A stretch of 64,000 nt of DNA, taken from Io17-Chloro-G2 sp965226915. Its GTDB lineage: Bacteria; Chloroflexota; Dehalococcoidia; Lucifugimonadales; UBA3495. Shown in pieces: positions 7,546-16,075 of the stretch; position 1 is the stretch's first letter, and each line of letters opens with the position of its first letter. The notes under the pieces are model-generated. The model ran no database searches and had not been told where the DNA came from. It saw nothing but the letters and a program-made list of their open reading frames with translations. The stretch covers positions 1-64,000 of the forward strand of contig CBDDEJ010000009.1 in NCBI GenBank assembly GCA_965226915.1. Direction: 5' to 3'. Made by a program: the position numbers and the translations under genes.

Positions 7546-9945
7546 ATGACCAGCAGAATATTCGGTTCAGGTATCCGCCGCCGCGAAGATCCCCGGTTAA
7601 TAACGGGTCAGGCGACCTATACCGATGACATTAAATTGACTGGGATGCTATACGCGGCTATTCTCCGCAGTCCCCACCCACACGCCAAGATCAATAGAGT
7701 CGACGTGTCGGCGGCCAAGTCCATGCCCGGAGTGGTGGCGGCGTACACCGGCGCCGATACCGACGGCGTGCTCAACCCCATACCGTGCGCGTGGCTCCCT
7801 CCCGACGCCGACATCAAAGCGGTCGCCTACCCCGCCATGGCGAAAGACGTCGTTCGTTATGCCGGTGAGGCCGTGGCCGTCGTGGTGGCGGGAAGCAGAG
7901 CACAGGCTGAGGATGCTCTTGAAGCCATCAACGTCAGCTACGAAGCATTGCCCAATGTGATCAATCCCGAGGCGGCCACCCAGCAAGGCGCGCCCCAGCT
8001 TCATGAAGACGCCCCTGGCAACCAGGCGTTTCATTGGGTAGTGGCCGGCGGGGATGCCGATGCCGCATTCCAGTCGCCGGAGGTGCTGGTTCAAGACACC
8101 ATCTTGCAACAACGGTTGTTGCCAACGGCCATGGAGACCCGTTCCGCGGTGGCCAGTTATGCTTCCGCCATGGGAGAACTAACCCTGTGGAACACTACGC
8201 AAAACCCCCACATCGCACGCTTTCTCTGTTCTCTAGTAACCGGACTAGGCGAGCACAAGATCCGTGTCATCGCGCCCGAAGTCGGTGGCGGATTCGGCAG
8301 CAAGATCCCCATGTACCCATCCGATATGATCACCGTGTTCTGCTCCATGAAATTGGGACGGCCGGTGAAGTGGACCGAATCCCGAACCGAGAATTATCAG
8401 GCCACCATCCATGGCCGGGACCACGTCCAGTACGTGGAGATGGCCGCCACCCGGGAAGGCAAAATCACCGGGATACGGACCAAGGTCTACGCTTCGATGG
8501 GGGCATATCTCTCCACCGCAGGCCCGGGAGTTCCCACGATCTTGCATGGTTTGATGTATTCCGGCCCTTATGACATTCCCAACATCAAGGGAGATATCTA
8601 CGGCGTCTTCACCAACGCTACGCCGGTGGACGCCTATCGCGGCGCCGGCAGACCGGAGGCGACCTTCCTGATAGAGCGGCTGGTCGAACTTCTGGCCAAC
8701 GAGTTGGATATGGACCCGGTGGAAGTCCGCCGGCGTAACCTGATACCCAAGTTTGATGCCGGTCACGATGTCGCCACCGGTTTGACATACGACAGCGGCG
8801 ACTACGAATTGGCCTTGGACGCGGCCCTCAACAATGTCGATTACCATCAGTTGCGGCATGACCAGGAGCACGAGCGAGAGCACGGCAACTACATCGGCAT
8901 CGGGGTGTCTTGCTACTGCGAGATTTGCGGACTTGGACCTTCCCAGGTGGCCGGAGCGGTGGGATTCGGCGGTGGTCTGTGGGAGAGCGCCATCGTGCGG
9001 TTCTACGCCACTGGAAAGGTCAACGTCTTCGTAGGGACTTCACCCCACGGCCAGGGCGAGGAGACCACCTTTGCCCAGGTGGTGTCTGACGAGCTAGGTG
9101 TTCCGGTGGACGACATCGAGGTCATTCACGGCGATACCGATGTCACTCCCATGGGTTGGGGAACCTACGGCAGCCGGACCACAGTGGTGGGAGGCGCGGC
9201 GGTGGCCCTGAGCTCGCGTAAGATCAAAGAAAAGGGCCGGGCTGTGGCGGCGCACCTGTTGGAGGCGGCCGAGCAGGATATTGAGTATGAGGACGGCAAG
9301 TTCTTCGTGCGCGGTTCGCCCGACCAGAATAAGACGATTCAGGACATTGCATTGATGGCCAACGTGGCTTGGAATATGCCGGAAGGAATGGAACCAGGAT
9401 TGGAGGCCACCACCTTTTATGACCCGCCGAATTTCTCCTATCCTTTCGGGACCCACGTGGCTGTGGTGAGCGTGGACCCGGACAACGGATATATAGAGTT
9501 GCAAAAGTATGTGGCTGTGGACGACTGCGGCCCGCAGATCAACCCAATGATCGTGGAGGGACAGGTCCACGGAGGCGTGGTCCAGGGCGCCGGACAGGCC
9601 CTATGGGAAGGGGTGGTTTACGACGATAATGGCCAAATGCTTACGGGCTCGATGTTGGATTATGCGGTGCCCAGGGCGCACATGGTGCCCGACATCGAAG
9701 TTTTGAACACGGTTACCCCCTCGCCCCATAACCCGTTGGGGGTCAAAGGCATAGGCGAGACGGGCACTATCGCTTCCACGGTGGCAATTTACAATGCGGT
9801 CATGGATGCCCTTAAACCCCTGGGTGTCACTAAGTTGGACATGCCGTTGACCCCGGAAAAGGTCTGGCGGGCCATTCAGGCAGCCGGTCAGCACGGGCAC
9901 GGTAATGGCCATGGCCATGACCACGGACATTCCCATTCCCATTAG
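7546..9945 (+). CDS. coxL: Form II CO dehydrogenase-type molybdenum large subunit with His-rich tail
   Basis: A 799-residue aldehyde oxidase/xanthine dehydrogenase-type molybdopterin subunit. The active-site loop is AYRGAGR, the form II signature, instead of the AYxCSFR loop of true CO dehydrogenases. The catalytic glutamate is in GVKGIGETGT, and the Moco-binding GGGFGSK is present. Substrate is therefore uncertain: CO, an aldehyde or an N-heterocycle are all possible. The last ~18 residues are a Gly/His tail with nine histidines, unusual for the family and possibly metal-binding. The S-L-M gene order also fits form II clusters. No maturation genes (coxDEFG) follow. Confidence 0.88.
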   Translation: MTSRIFGSGIRRREDPRLITGQATYTDDIKLTGMLYAAILRSPHPHAKINRVDVSAAKSMPGVVAAYTGADTDGVLNPIPCAWLPPDADIKAVAYPAMAKDVVRYAGEAVAVVVAGSRAQAEDALEAINVSYEALPNVINPEAATQQGAPQLHEDAPGNQAFHWVVAGGDADAAFQSPEVLVQDTILQQRLLPTAMETRSAVASYASAMGELTLWNTTQNPHIARFLCSLVTGLGEHKIRVIAPEVGGGFGSKIPMYPSDMITVFCSMKLGRPVKWTESRTENYQATIHGRDHVQYVEMAATREGKITGIRTKVYASMGAYLSTAGPGVPTILHGLMYSGPYDIPNIKGDIYGVFTNATPVDAYRGAGRPEATFLIERLVELLANELDMDPVEVRRRNLIPKFDAGHDVATGLTYDSGDYELALDAALNNVDYHQLRHDQEHEREHGNYIGIGVSCYCEICGLGPSQVAGAVGFGGGLWESAIVRFYATGKVNVFVGTSPHGQGEETTFAQVVSDELGVPVDDIEVIHGDTDVTPMGWGTYGSRTTVVGGAAVALSSRKIKEKGRAVAAHLLEAAEQDIEYEDGKFFVRGSPDQNKTIQDIALMANVAWNMPEGMEPGLEATTFYDPPNFSYPFGTHVAVVSVDPDNGYIELQKYVAVDDCGPQINPMIVEGQVHGGVVQGAGQALWEGVVYDDNGQMLTGSMLDYAVPRAHMVPDIEVLNTVTPSPHNPLGVKGIGETGTIASTVAIYNAVMDALKPLGVTKLDMPLTPEKVWRAIQAAGQHGHGNGHGHDHGHSHSH

Positions 9946-9967
9946 CACTGTTAAAGGGAGATAAGCC

Positions 9968-10834
9968 ATGTACGCGGCTGAATTTGATTACTACAAGGCT
10001 GGCTCGGTGGCCGACGCTTTACAATTGTTGGCTGCCCATGAGGGCGCCAAGCTCATCGCCGGAGGGCATAGCCTGATCCCGCTTCTAAAGTTGCGGCTGG
10101 CCCGGCCTTCGGCATTGATCGACATCGGCGGGATATCCGATCTCAAAGGGATCAGCGTAAATAACGGGACAATACGCATCCGCCCGCTGGCTACTCATGG
10201 AGAGATAGCCAGGTCCCAGGCGGTTCAGAACGCCTGTGGCATGATTGCCGAAGCCGCCGGAGGCATCGGCGACACTCAGGTCAGAAACCGGGGCACCATC
10301 GGCGGCAACGTTGTCCATGCGGACCCCGCTTCGGACTGGGGCACGGTGCTTACGGCGCTGAACGCCAGTTTCACTATCGAAGGCGCCGGCAGCCGCACCG
10401 TCGCGGCTGAAGACTTTTTCGAAGGTATATTCACCACCGTGTTGGGCGAAGGCGAAGTCCTTACGGGAATAGAGATACCTGTCTTGGGGCCCAACCAACA
10501 TGCCGAGTACGCCAAGATGGCCCATCCAGCCACGGGATTCGCTGTGGTTGGCGCCGCCGTGGTCATCACGGTGGAAAATGACCGGTGCACGGCCGCCAGG
10601 GTGGTCGTAGGTGGTTTGGTGGTGGCGCCGTTACGCATCAAGTCGGTTGAAGCAGCTTTGATCGGACAAGAGCTCAACCTGGATACCATCGCGGCCGCTA
10701 CGCAGCATGTCGGCGAAGACGTGGGAGATAACGCCATCGGCGACTTCTTCGCTTCCGCCGAATACCGCACGGTAATAGCCGGGGTTGAAGTCAAACACGC
10801 CATCAACCACGCAATGGGTTTGGCCCATCACTGA
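9968..10834 (+). CDS. coxM: CO dehydrogenase-type FAD subunit
   Basis: A 288-residue FAD-binding subunit. The two flavin motifs are clear: AGGHSLIPLLKLRL near residue 32 and TIGGNVVHADPASD near residue 108. It accepts electrons from the 2Fe-2S clusters of CoxS. AAAGGGAG precedes the ATG. It is the last gene of the operon, followed by a strong hairpin at 10903-10926. Confidence 0.9.
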   Translation: MYAAEFDYYKAGSVADALQLLAAHEGAKLIAGGHSLIPLLKLRLARPSALIDIGGISDLKGISVNNGTIRIRPLATHGEIARSQAVQNACGMIAEAAGGIGDTQVRNRGTIGGNVVHADPASDWGTVLTALNASFTIEGAGSRTVAAEDFFEGIFTTVLGEGEVLTGIEIPVLGPNQHAEYAKMAHPATGFAVVGAAVVITVENDRCTAARVVVGGLVVAPLRIKSVEAALIGQELNLDTIAAATQHVGEDVGDNAIGDFFASAEYRTVIAGVEVKHAINHAMGLAHH

Positions 10835-10902
10835 CGAACGTTTAGGATAAACGCTTAGGGTAGACGCTTAGGATGGATGTTTAATACGACTATGAGATCA
10901 TG

Positions 10903-10926
10903 GCGGGGCCTTCTGGAAGGCCCCGC
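10903..10926 (+). terminator. Perfect 10-bp hairpin after coxM
   Basis: GCGGGGCCTT, loop CTGG, AAGGCCCCGC. The stem is perfect but no T-run follows. It probably ends coxSLM transcription or insulates it from surE. It falls inside the N-terminal extension that surE would have from the ATG at 10900, which supports a later surE start. Confidence 0.55.
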
Positions 10927-10947
10927 ACCCGGCGCGTTGTTCCCCCT

Positions 10948-11781
10948 TTGAAGATTCTCCTCACCAACGATGATGGCATCGATGCTCCCGGGCTGTGGGC
11001 GGCGGTCAGATCCCTCAGGCAAGTGGGAGAGGTTTGCGTTGTCGCGCCCCTTCACGAACAGAGCGGCGTGGGCGCGGCCCTAACCCTCCATGCCCCTGTC
11101 GAGGTCCAGGAGCAGTCCATAGACTCCCAATTGGCCGGCGACGGCCCTGATCTATTTGACGTGGTGGCCTATTCGGTCGACGGGACCCCCGCCGACAGTT
11201 GCGTCGTGGCTTTGGAAAAAGTCGTGGGCAAGGTGGACCTTGTGGTGTCCGGAATAAACGCCGGGTCGAATACCGGTTGGGACGTGATCGTGTCGGGAAC
11301 GGTGGGCGCCGCCCTTCAGGGATATTTTCGGGGATACAACACCATCGCGATTTCCGTCGGTGGCGTAAGAAGCCCCATATTCGACAGTTCAGCGCGGCTG
11401 GTCGGGTTGATGGCCAAGCGCCTGGATGAGCGCCGGGAAGAACTTGGGAAGCAAGACCATTTCTTGTTGAACGTCAACGTTCCCAACGTGGCCTTGAATC
11501 AGATCGCCGGGCTAAAGGTCACCACCATGGGCGGCAGGTCCTACGGCGAATCAGTCACCGAACAATTCGGTGGCGCCAATGCCGGCAACAAGCGTTATCA
11601 AATATCCCGAAACGTGCCCATGTCGGCCAAAGAGGCGGAAGGCTCGGACATATGGGCCTTGAAGAACAACCACGTGTCCATCACCCCCCTGCACATAGCT
11701 CTTGGCCACCTCGAGCGGATGCCCGACGTGGAGACGCTGGTTTCTGGGTTGGGGGACCGGTTGTTGGCTGCCGGTGATTGA
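10948..11781 (+). CDS. surE: 5'-nucleotidase SurE
   Basis: A metal-dependent nucleoside 5'-monophosphate phosphatase. Metal ligands are in KILLTNDDGIDAPG (Asp-Asp), the serine in HEQSGVG, and the Asn in VSGINAGSNTGWDVIVSGTV. SurE proteins begin at this first strand, so the TTG at 10948 is the likely start. The frame is open to an ATG at 10900, but that extension consists of the upstream hairpin. The ribosome binding site is weak. At about 277 residues it has the normal length. Confidence 0.85.
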   Translation: MKILLTNDDGIDAPGLWAAVRSLRQVGEVCVVAPLHEQSGVGAALTLHAPVEVQEQSIDSQLAGDGPDLFDVVAYSVDGTPADSCVVALEKVVGKVDLVVSGINAGSNTGWDVIVSGTVGAALQGYFRGYNTIAISVGGVRSPIFDSSARLVGLMAKRLDERREELGKQDHFLLNVNVPNVALNQIAGLKVTTMGGRSYGESVTEQFGGANAGNKRYQISRNVPMSAKEAEGSDIWALKNNHVSITPLHIALGHLERMPDVETLVSGLGDRLLAAGD

Positions 11782-11967
11782 TCTGGATGAGCGGGTGCGG
11801 TAACGAGGAATGGCTTGAAAGGTGGGGGTGATTCAACCCACGGCTGGATTAGCCATAGTGGAAGGGGAAGCGATCGAACCCAACAAACCCCCGATCATGG
11901 TGAGTCCTTAGACTGCGCTCAGTACAGGTTTGTCGAACCACAACGTTCCACTTCAAACGTTCCTCAA

Positions 11968-12186
11968 CTATAGCCGAACACCCCTCAGCAGCGCGTCCTT
12001 CGACAAGCTCGGGATGAGCGATTTAGGGGATGATGGATGGTTTTCCTCAAACTGGTCACGGATATAGGCGCTTAAGGTGTCGACGCCGCCTTTGTCCGCG
12101 GTGAACGACTCCAGTTCGACCATTTCCCGCAGTGTGGCCAGTATCTCATCGGCGTGTTCATCAGCGTAATCAAGGAGCTCTTTCAT
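11968..12186 (-). pseudogene. M20 peptidase N-terminal fragment truncated at a repeat
   Basis: The first ~48 residues (MKELLDYADEHADEILATL, then REMVELESFT) match the opening of M20/carboxypeptidase G2-type peptidases. The frame then runs into a stretch encoding SLIPSLSKDALLRG, the hallmark of a dispersed intergenic repeat containing TTCGACAAGCTCGGGATGAG (12000-12019). The catalytic domain is missing, so it is a remnant. It follows the HExxH gene on the same strand. Confidence 0.6.
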
Positions 12187-12208
12187 ATCGATTCCTTCAG
12201 GTGTTTCT

Positions 12209-12541
12209 TTAGGTCTTTAAACTCAGCTCTAGCTCGGCGAGAGGCCCATCCAGGGGCTCCCCGGCCGCCTGCATATCTATGATCTGCCGCTGCATGGCGT
12301 AGGCAGGGGCTTCGAAGGGGTGCAGGGGGGTTCGCGCGCCCAAGTAAAATGGCTTGAGCAATAGGTAGGCGGCGTACCAGGGCAATACTCCCCATCGCTG
12401 GGCATGCCGCCAATGAAACCATTCGTGGCAGCGCAGGGGCAGGTTGTCTTGGGCGCCCCGGCGGTAAATGATGAAGGGCCATAGGGTCATGGCGTCCACG
12501 CCCTGTTGCAGAGCGGGCACGGTGAATTCAATGGGCTTCAT
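12209..12541 (-). CDS. Small HExxH protein, putative zinc metallopeptidase-like, unrecognised
   Basis: A 110-residue protein of unknown family. It contains RCHEWFHWRHAQRWG, an HExxH zinc motif (H39, E40, H43) followed 34 residues later by HPFEAPAY, where E77 could be the third ligand. This is the arrangement seen in small gluzincin-like domains of the DUF4157 type. It has no signal peptide and one moderately hydrophobic stretch after the motif. It starts 8 bases after the stop of the nitrile hydratase alpha-type gene and is probably co-transcribed with it, which suggests a role in that enzyme's assembly or simple operon hitch-hiking. Function is inferred only from the motif. Confidence 0.6.
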   Translation of the reverse strand: MKPIEFTVPALQQGVDAMTLWPFIIYRRGAQDNLPLRCHEWFHWRHAQRWGVLPWYAAYLLLKPFYLGARTPLHPFEAPAYAMQRQIIDMQAAGEPLDGPLAELELSLKT

Positions 12542-12548
12542 GTGTTGA

Positions 12549-13193
12549 TCAGGCCGTGGTGACGGCGCCGGAGGGTGATTTGGCGTGGGTAACGCCGATC
12601 ATGGATTCCAACGTTACGAGCTTGGCCAATTCTTCTTCGCTCATGTTGTCCGTGCCGTCGGGGCGTTTGGGCAACACCAGGTAGCGCATGTCGGCGCTGC
12701 TGTCCATCACGCGCACCTCCACCGACTCGTCCAGCTCGGCGCCAAACTCCCGCATGACTCCCCGGGGGTCGACGACGACCCGGGACCGGTAGGCTAGGCC
12801 CTTGTACCAGTCGGGAGGGCGGCCGATCACGGCGCGGGGGAAGCATGAACAAAGAGTGCATACGCCCAGATGGTGGACTTTGTCTGTGTTTTCCAGAACG
12901 CGCAATCGGGGAGCGGTTTCCGCCAAGTGTATGCCCAGTTCTTGGATGGCCGATAGGGGGTCGGCTAAGAGCCGTTTTTTGTACTCGGGGTCAACCCAGG
13001 ACCTGGCCACGATACGGGCGCCGTCTTCGGGCGTGCGTGACTCTATATCGTCCGCCATGGTCATGATCTCATCGAGGGAGCAGACGCCTTTTTCGATCAG
13101 CAGGGCCTGGATAGCCTCCGCCCGCCGGGAATAGTAATCGACGTGGTCTCCGTGGTTGTGTCCATTTTCGCCATGTTGATGTTGACTGGCCAT
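12549..13193 (-). CDS. Nitrile hydratase alpha-type / thiocyanate hydrolase gamma-type subunit (cobalt motif)
   Basis: A 214-residue protein with the metal claw VCTLCSC at 111-117. The C-T-L-C-S-C form indicates non-corrin cobalt; iron enzymes have S in the second place. The two cysteines around S116 are normally oxidised to sulfinic and sulfenic acids. RSWVDPEYKKRLL and GRPPDWYK are family blocks. The N-terminus is His-rich (seven His in the first 18 residues). AAGGAG lies directly before the ATG at 13193; the frame is open further upstream but without family similarity. With the two upstream genes it forms a three-subunit enzyme hydrating a nitrile or thiocyanate. Confidence 0.88.
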   Translation of the reverse strand: MASQHQHGENGHNHGDHVDYYSRRAEAIQALLIEKGVCSLDEIMTMADDIESRTPEDGARIVARSWVDPEYKKRLLADPLSAIQELGIHLAETAPRLRVLENTDKVHHLGVCTLCSCFPRAVIGRPPDWYKGLAYRSRVVVDPRGVMREFGAELDESVEVRVMDSSADMRYLVLPKRPDGTDNMSEEELAKLVTLESMIGVTHAKSPSGAVTTA

Positions 13194-13213
13194 TTTTTCT
13201 CCTTGCGCCTTGC

Positions 13214-13558
13214 TCAGGCGACCGGATCCAACCAGTTTTGGTAGAGGTCGATGAGCAGCTTGTCGCTGTCCGGGCCCCGGTAGTCTTCCCAAAGGTCTTT
13301 CTGGGCGAACTCCACCCGATACAAGGGTTGCCTGGGCGCGCCGTCGCCTCCGTAGGCCAGCGATTCGGGGTTTGGATAGGCGCCCCACAAGACATCCACC
13401 CGGCCGGTCTTACCCTGCACGTACAGGGGGGTACGGTAGTGGGTAGGCGGGTTGCCCACCCGCACCAACACCCGGTCCCCTGCCTTGAATCTTGCGGATT
13501 CGGCGCTGGAACCGAATTCTCCGGAGTTGGGTTCCCCGTCGGATTCGATGGAAGTCAC
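13214..13558 (-). CDS. Nitrile hydratase beta C-terminal domain as a separate subunit
   Basis: About 114 residues forming the SH3-like C-terminal half of nitrile hydratase beta: FKAGDRVLVRV, HYRTPLYVQGKTGRV, then LYRVEFAQKDLWEDY. In ordinary nitrile hydratases this is fused to the N-terminal helical domain; here the two are encoded separately, as in thiocyanate hydrolase and toyocamycin nitrile hydratase. The GTG at 13558 sits just after the stop of the preceding gene, with AAGGA upstream, implying translational coupling. The frame is open much further upstream, but in that region it overlaps the N-terminal-domain gene and is out of phase with it. Confidence 0.8.
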   Translation of the reverse strand: MTSIESDGEPNSGEFGSSAESARFKAGDRVLVRVGNPPTHYRTPLYVQGKTGRVDVLWGAYPNPESLAYGGDGAPRQPLYRVEFAQKDLWEDYRGPDSDKLLIDLYQNWLDPVA

Positions 13559-13560
13559 GG

Positions 13561-13863
13561 TTACTTGGGTTCCTTTTCCAGATCGGACATTTTCCGGTCG
13601 ATCTCGCCGGTGGTCATGATTCCTTGTTCCACCAAAAGGGTCTCCATGGCGGCGGTCCACTTTTCGTAGTAGCTCAGGGTCTCGTACTGATCTTGGCTGA
13701 GGCTTTCTATCGCCCGGCGCAGCTGATCGGTGTTTTTCAATCCCTTGTCGCCCAATATGCTGCTGAGGGAATCGACCCGCCGTTCCCATTCATCCAGATA
13801 GTGTTCGCTGCGGTCGATGGGGTTGTCGTTGGGCCAGCCGCCCCGGTCGTGGACTTTCGGCAT
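13561..13863 (-). CDS. Nitrile hydratase beta N-terminal domain as a separate subunit
   Basis: A 100-residue protein matching the helical N-terminal half of nitrile hydratase beta: FDxGG-like opening HDRGGWPNDNPIDRSEH, then LDEWERRVDSL and YETLSYYEKWTAAMETLL. It is first in the locus, and AGGAGG precedes the ATG at 13863. In thiocyanate hydrolase the order is beta (this domain), alpha (C-terminal domain), gamma (metal subunit), exactly as here. The substrate cannot be decided from sequence. Confidence 0.8.
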   Translation of the reverse strand: MPKVHDRGGWPNDNPIDRSEHYLDEWERRVDSLSSILGDKGLKNTDQLRRAIESLSQDQYETLSYYEKWTAAMETLLVEQGIMTTGEIDRKMSDLEKEPK

Positions 13864-13926
13864 TTCGCCCTCCTGTCGTATGGGCTTTATTAGTGAGGCC
13901 ATATTAAAGGCGGGGATTAGATGTGT

Positions 13927-14739
13927 CTACCGGCCCCGCCACATTTCCGCCACGTCCACCGCCCGCATGAATTCTACGTTGGGGAAGGTTTGGATGTATT
14001 CGATCAACCTCTCCAGCATCAACAACCTGCCTGGGCGGCCGATGTATTGGGGATGCATGGTCAGGGTGAAGGCGCGGCCATAGCGGTAAAGGCCCTCGAA
14101 CTCGGCGGCCCACGTTCCATATACCTCGTCTGGGTTGCGCATGGGGCCCAGGCGGCCGGCGGTGGGGGCGTAGACGAAGTTGGGGGCGTCGTCCAGCAGC
14201 CAGTGGATTGGGATCTCCACCAGGCTTTGGGCGGTCTCAGGGTTCAAGACGTAGGGCGCGTCATCGCCCATCAGACTGCTGTCGTAGGTAAAGCCGTGCG
14301 AGGTAAGAAGCTCAATGGAGTGCTCGCTGAGCTCCCAGCTTGGCGAGCGGTATCCCGTGGGGGCCTTGCCGGTGATGCCGCCCAGTATGGATATGCCACG
14401 CTTGAGTATCTCGTGTTCCTGGTCTGGTGTGAGGGTGGCCGGCGGTTCGTGCATGTACCCGTGGTGGGCGATCTCGTGACCCCGGCGGTCTATCTCTTTG
14501 ACCATATCCACGTGGGTTTCGGCCACGTATCCGGGCACATAGAAGCTGGCCTTGATGGAATAGGAGTCCAGCAGGTCCAGGATTCGAGGGGTGGCCACGC
14601 TGGGGCCGTATTCGGCCATGGACATGAGGCTGGGCAGTTTTCCGTAGTCGGGATTCCGGTTGAGCCAGGAGGAGACGCCATCAACGTCGAACCCCAGCAT
14701 GACCACGCATTGGGTGTCGCCTGGCCATATACCGGACAT
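13927..14739 (-). CDS. Polysaccharide deacetylase family protein
   Basis: A 270-residue NodB-fold hydrolase. It has the DVDG catalytic/metal block near residue 19, the HEIAHHGYMHEPP histidine metal pair, and YRSPSWELSEHSIELL. The C-terminal TMHPQYIGRPGRLLMLE places it with the PuuE/HpuA-like peptidoglycan deacetylase or allantoinase-type group acting on amides in the cytoplasm, since there is no signal peptide. It lies between serS and the nitrile hydratase locus, all on the minus strand, consistent with amide/nitrogen metabolism, though that link is inference. Confidence 0.85.
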   Translation of the reverse strand: MSGIWPGDTQCVVMLGFDVDGVSSWLNRNPDYGKLPSLMSMAEYGPSVATPRILDLLDSYSIKASFYVPGYVAETHVDMVKEIDRRGHEIAHHGYMHEPPATLTPDQEHEILKRGISILGGITGKAPTGYRSPSWELSEHSIELLTSHGFTYDSSLMGDDAPYVLNPETAQSLVEIPIHWLLDDAPNFVYAPTAGRLGPMRNPDEVYGTWAAEFEGLYRYGRAFTLTMHPQYIGRPGRLLMLERLIEYIQTFPNVEFMRAVDVAEMWRGR

Positions 14740-14796
14740 AGTTGGTCTCCTTGATTTACCAAGTATTTGCCTGGTTGGCGATGTGAGCGGGCCGGG

Positions 14797-16074
14797 CTAA
14801 CTTGCGGGAATGGCGTCGAATCCGGTGTAGGGACGCAGGACCTCGGGGATGGTCACCGAGCCGTCTTCTTGCTGGTAGTTTTCCAAGATGGCGATCACTA
14901 TCCTTGGCAACGCCAAGCCCGAGCCATTGAGGGTATGCAGCAATTCCGGGCGGGCGTCCGGAGCGGGGCGATATCTCAGGTGGGCCCGGCGCGCCTGGAA
15001 ATCGGTGCAATTGGAGCAAGAGCTGACCTCGAGCCACTCCTGGCATCCGGCCGACCAGACTTCGATATCGTAGGTTTTGGCGGAGGCGAACCCCATGTCG
15101 CCGGTGCAAAGCTGTAATACACGGTAGGGCAATTCCAACCGCCGGCAAACGTCTTCCGCGTCGGCCACTAGACTCTCCAGCTCGGCGGGCGAAGTTTCCG
15201 GCTCCACCAGCTTGTACATCTCCACCTTGTTAAATTGGTGCACCCGCTTGATGCCCCGGGTGTCTCTGCCGGCAGCCGACTTCTCATTGCGGTAGCATGG
15301 TGTTTGCGCCACGTAATGGATCGGTAAAGAGCCTGGAGGCAGGATGTCGTCCCGGTGCAGGTTGGTGATTGGCACTTCCGCCGTGGGAACCATCCAAAGA
15401 TCGCTCTCCACGTCGCGGTAGAGAGTGTCGCTGAACTTGGGAAGGTTGCCCGAACCTTCCATGCTTTGCCGTTTCACCACCGAAGGGATCATTATCTCGG
15501 TGTAGCCGTGGTCTTGGGTGTGGAGGTCCAACATCCAGCCTATGAGCGCTCGCTCCAGCTTGGCTCCGGCCCCGAACATGGTGTAGAACCGGCTGCCGGA
15601 CAGCTTCACGCCCTTCTCAAAGTCTATGATTCCCAGTTGTTCGCCCAGGTCCCAATGGGGAACCGGCGTAAAGTCGAAAACCCTGGGTTCTCCCCATTCA
15701 CGAATCACCGTGTTGGCTGATTCGTCCAGTCCTTGGGGAACGTCGTCTAAAGGGAGATTAGGCAGGGTTAGCAGCGTATCGTTTAGCCGTTCGTCCAGTT
15801 CTTTTACTTCTTGCTCAAGCCGGCTGATCTCATCGCCGACCTCCCGCATTTCCTGGACGACCTCTGCTGGAGGCTCTTGGCCGGATGACCTGGCCTGGCC
15901 CACTTGGCGGCTAACCTGGTTGCGGCGGCCCCGGAGTTCGTCTCCCATGGTCACCGCCTGCCTGCGTTGAGCGTCCATGGCCAATATTTCGTCTATTGGG
16001 TCTTTTTCACCCCGGGATTCCAGTGCTTTCCGCACCAGGTCTGGGTCTCTCCTAATTAATTCGATTGATAGCAC
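14797..16074 (-). CDS. serS: Serine-tRNA ligase
   Basis: A 425-residue class II synthetase. It has the N-terminal coiled-coil arm (residues ~30-100, rich in Glu/Arg), motif 2 in TPCYRNEKSAAGRDTRG and motif 3 in NGSGLALPRIVIAILENYQ. It charges tRNA-Ser and tRNA-Sec. It starts with GTG 2 bases after the lysS stop and ends in TAG, so TAG acts as a stop in this genome. Confidence 0.95.
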   Translation of the reverse strand: MLSIELIRRDPDLVRKALESRGEKDPIDEILAMDAQRRQAVTMGDELRGRRNQVSRQVGQARSSGQEPPAEVVQEMREVGDEISRLEQEVKELDERLNDTLLTLPNLPLDDVPQGLDESANTVIREWGEPRVFDFTPVPHWDLGEQLGIIDFEKGVKLSGSRFYTMFGAGAKLERALIGWMLDLHTQDHGYTEIMIPSVVKRQSMEGSGNLPKFSDTLYRDVESDLWMVPTAEVPITNLHRDDILPPGSLPIHYVAQTPCYRNEKSAAGRDTRGIKRVHQFNKVEMYKLVEPETSPAELESLVADAEDVCRRLELPYRVLQLCTGDMGFASAKTYDIEVWSAGCQEWLEVSSCSNCTDFQARRAHLRYRPAPDARPELLHTLNGSGLALPRIVIAILENYQQEDGSVTIPEVLRPYTGFDAIPAS

Positions 16075-16075
16075 T

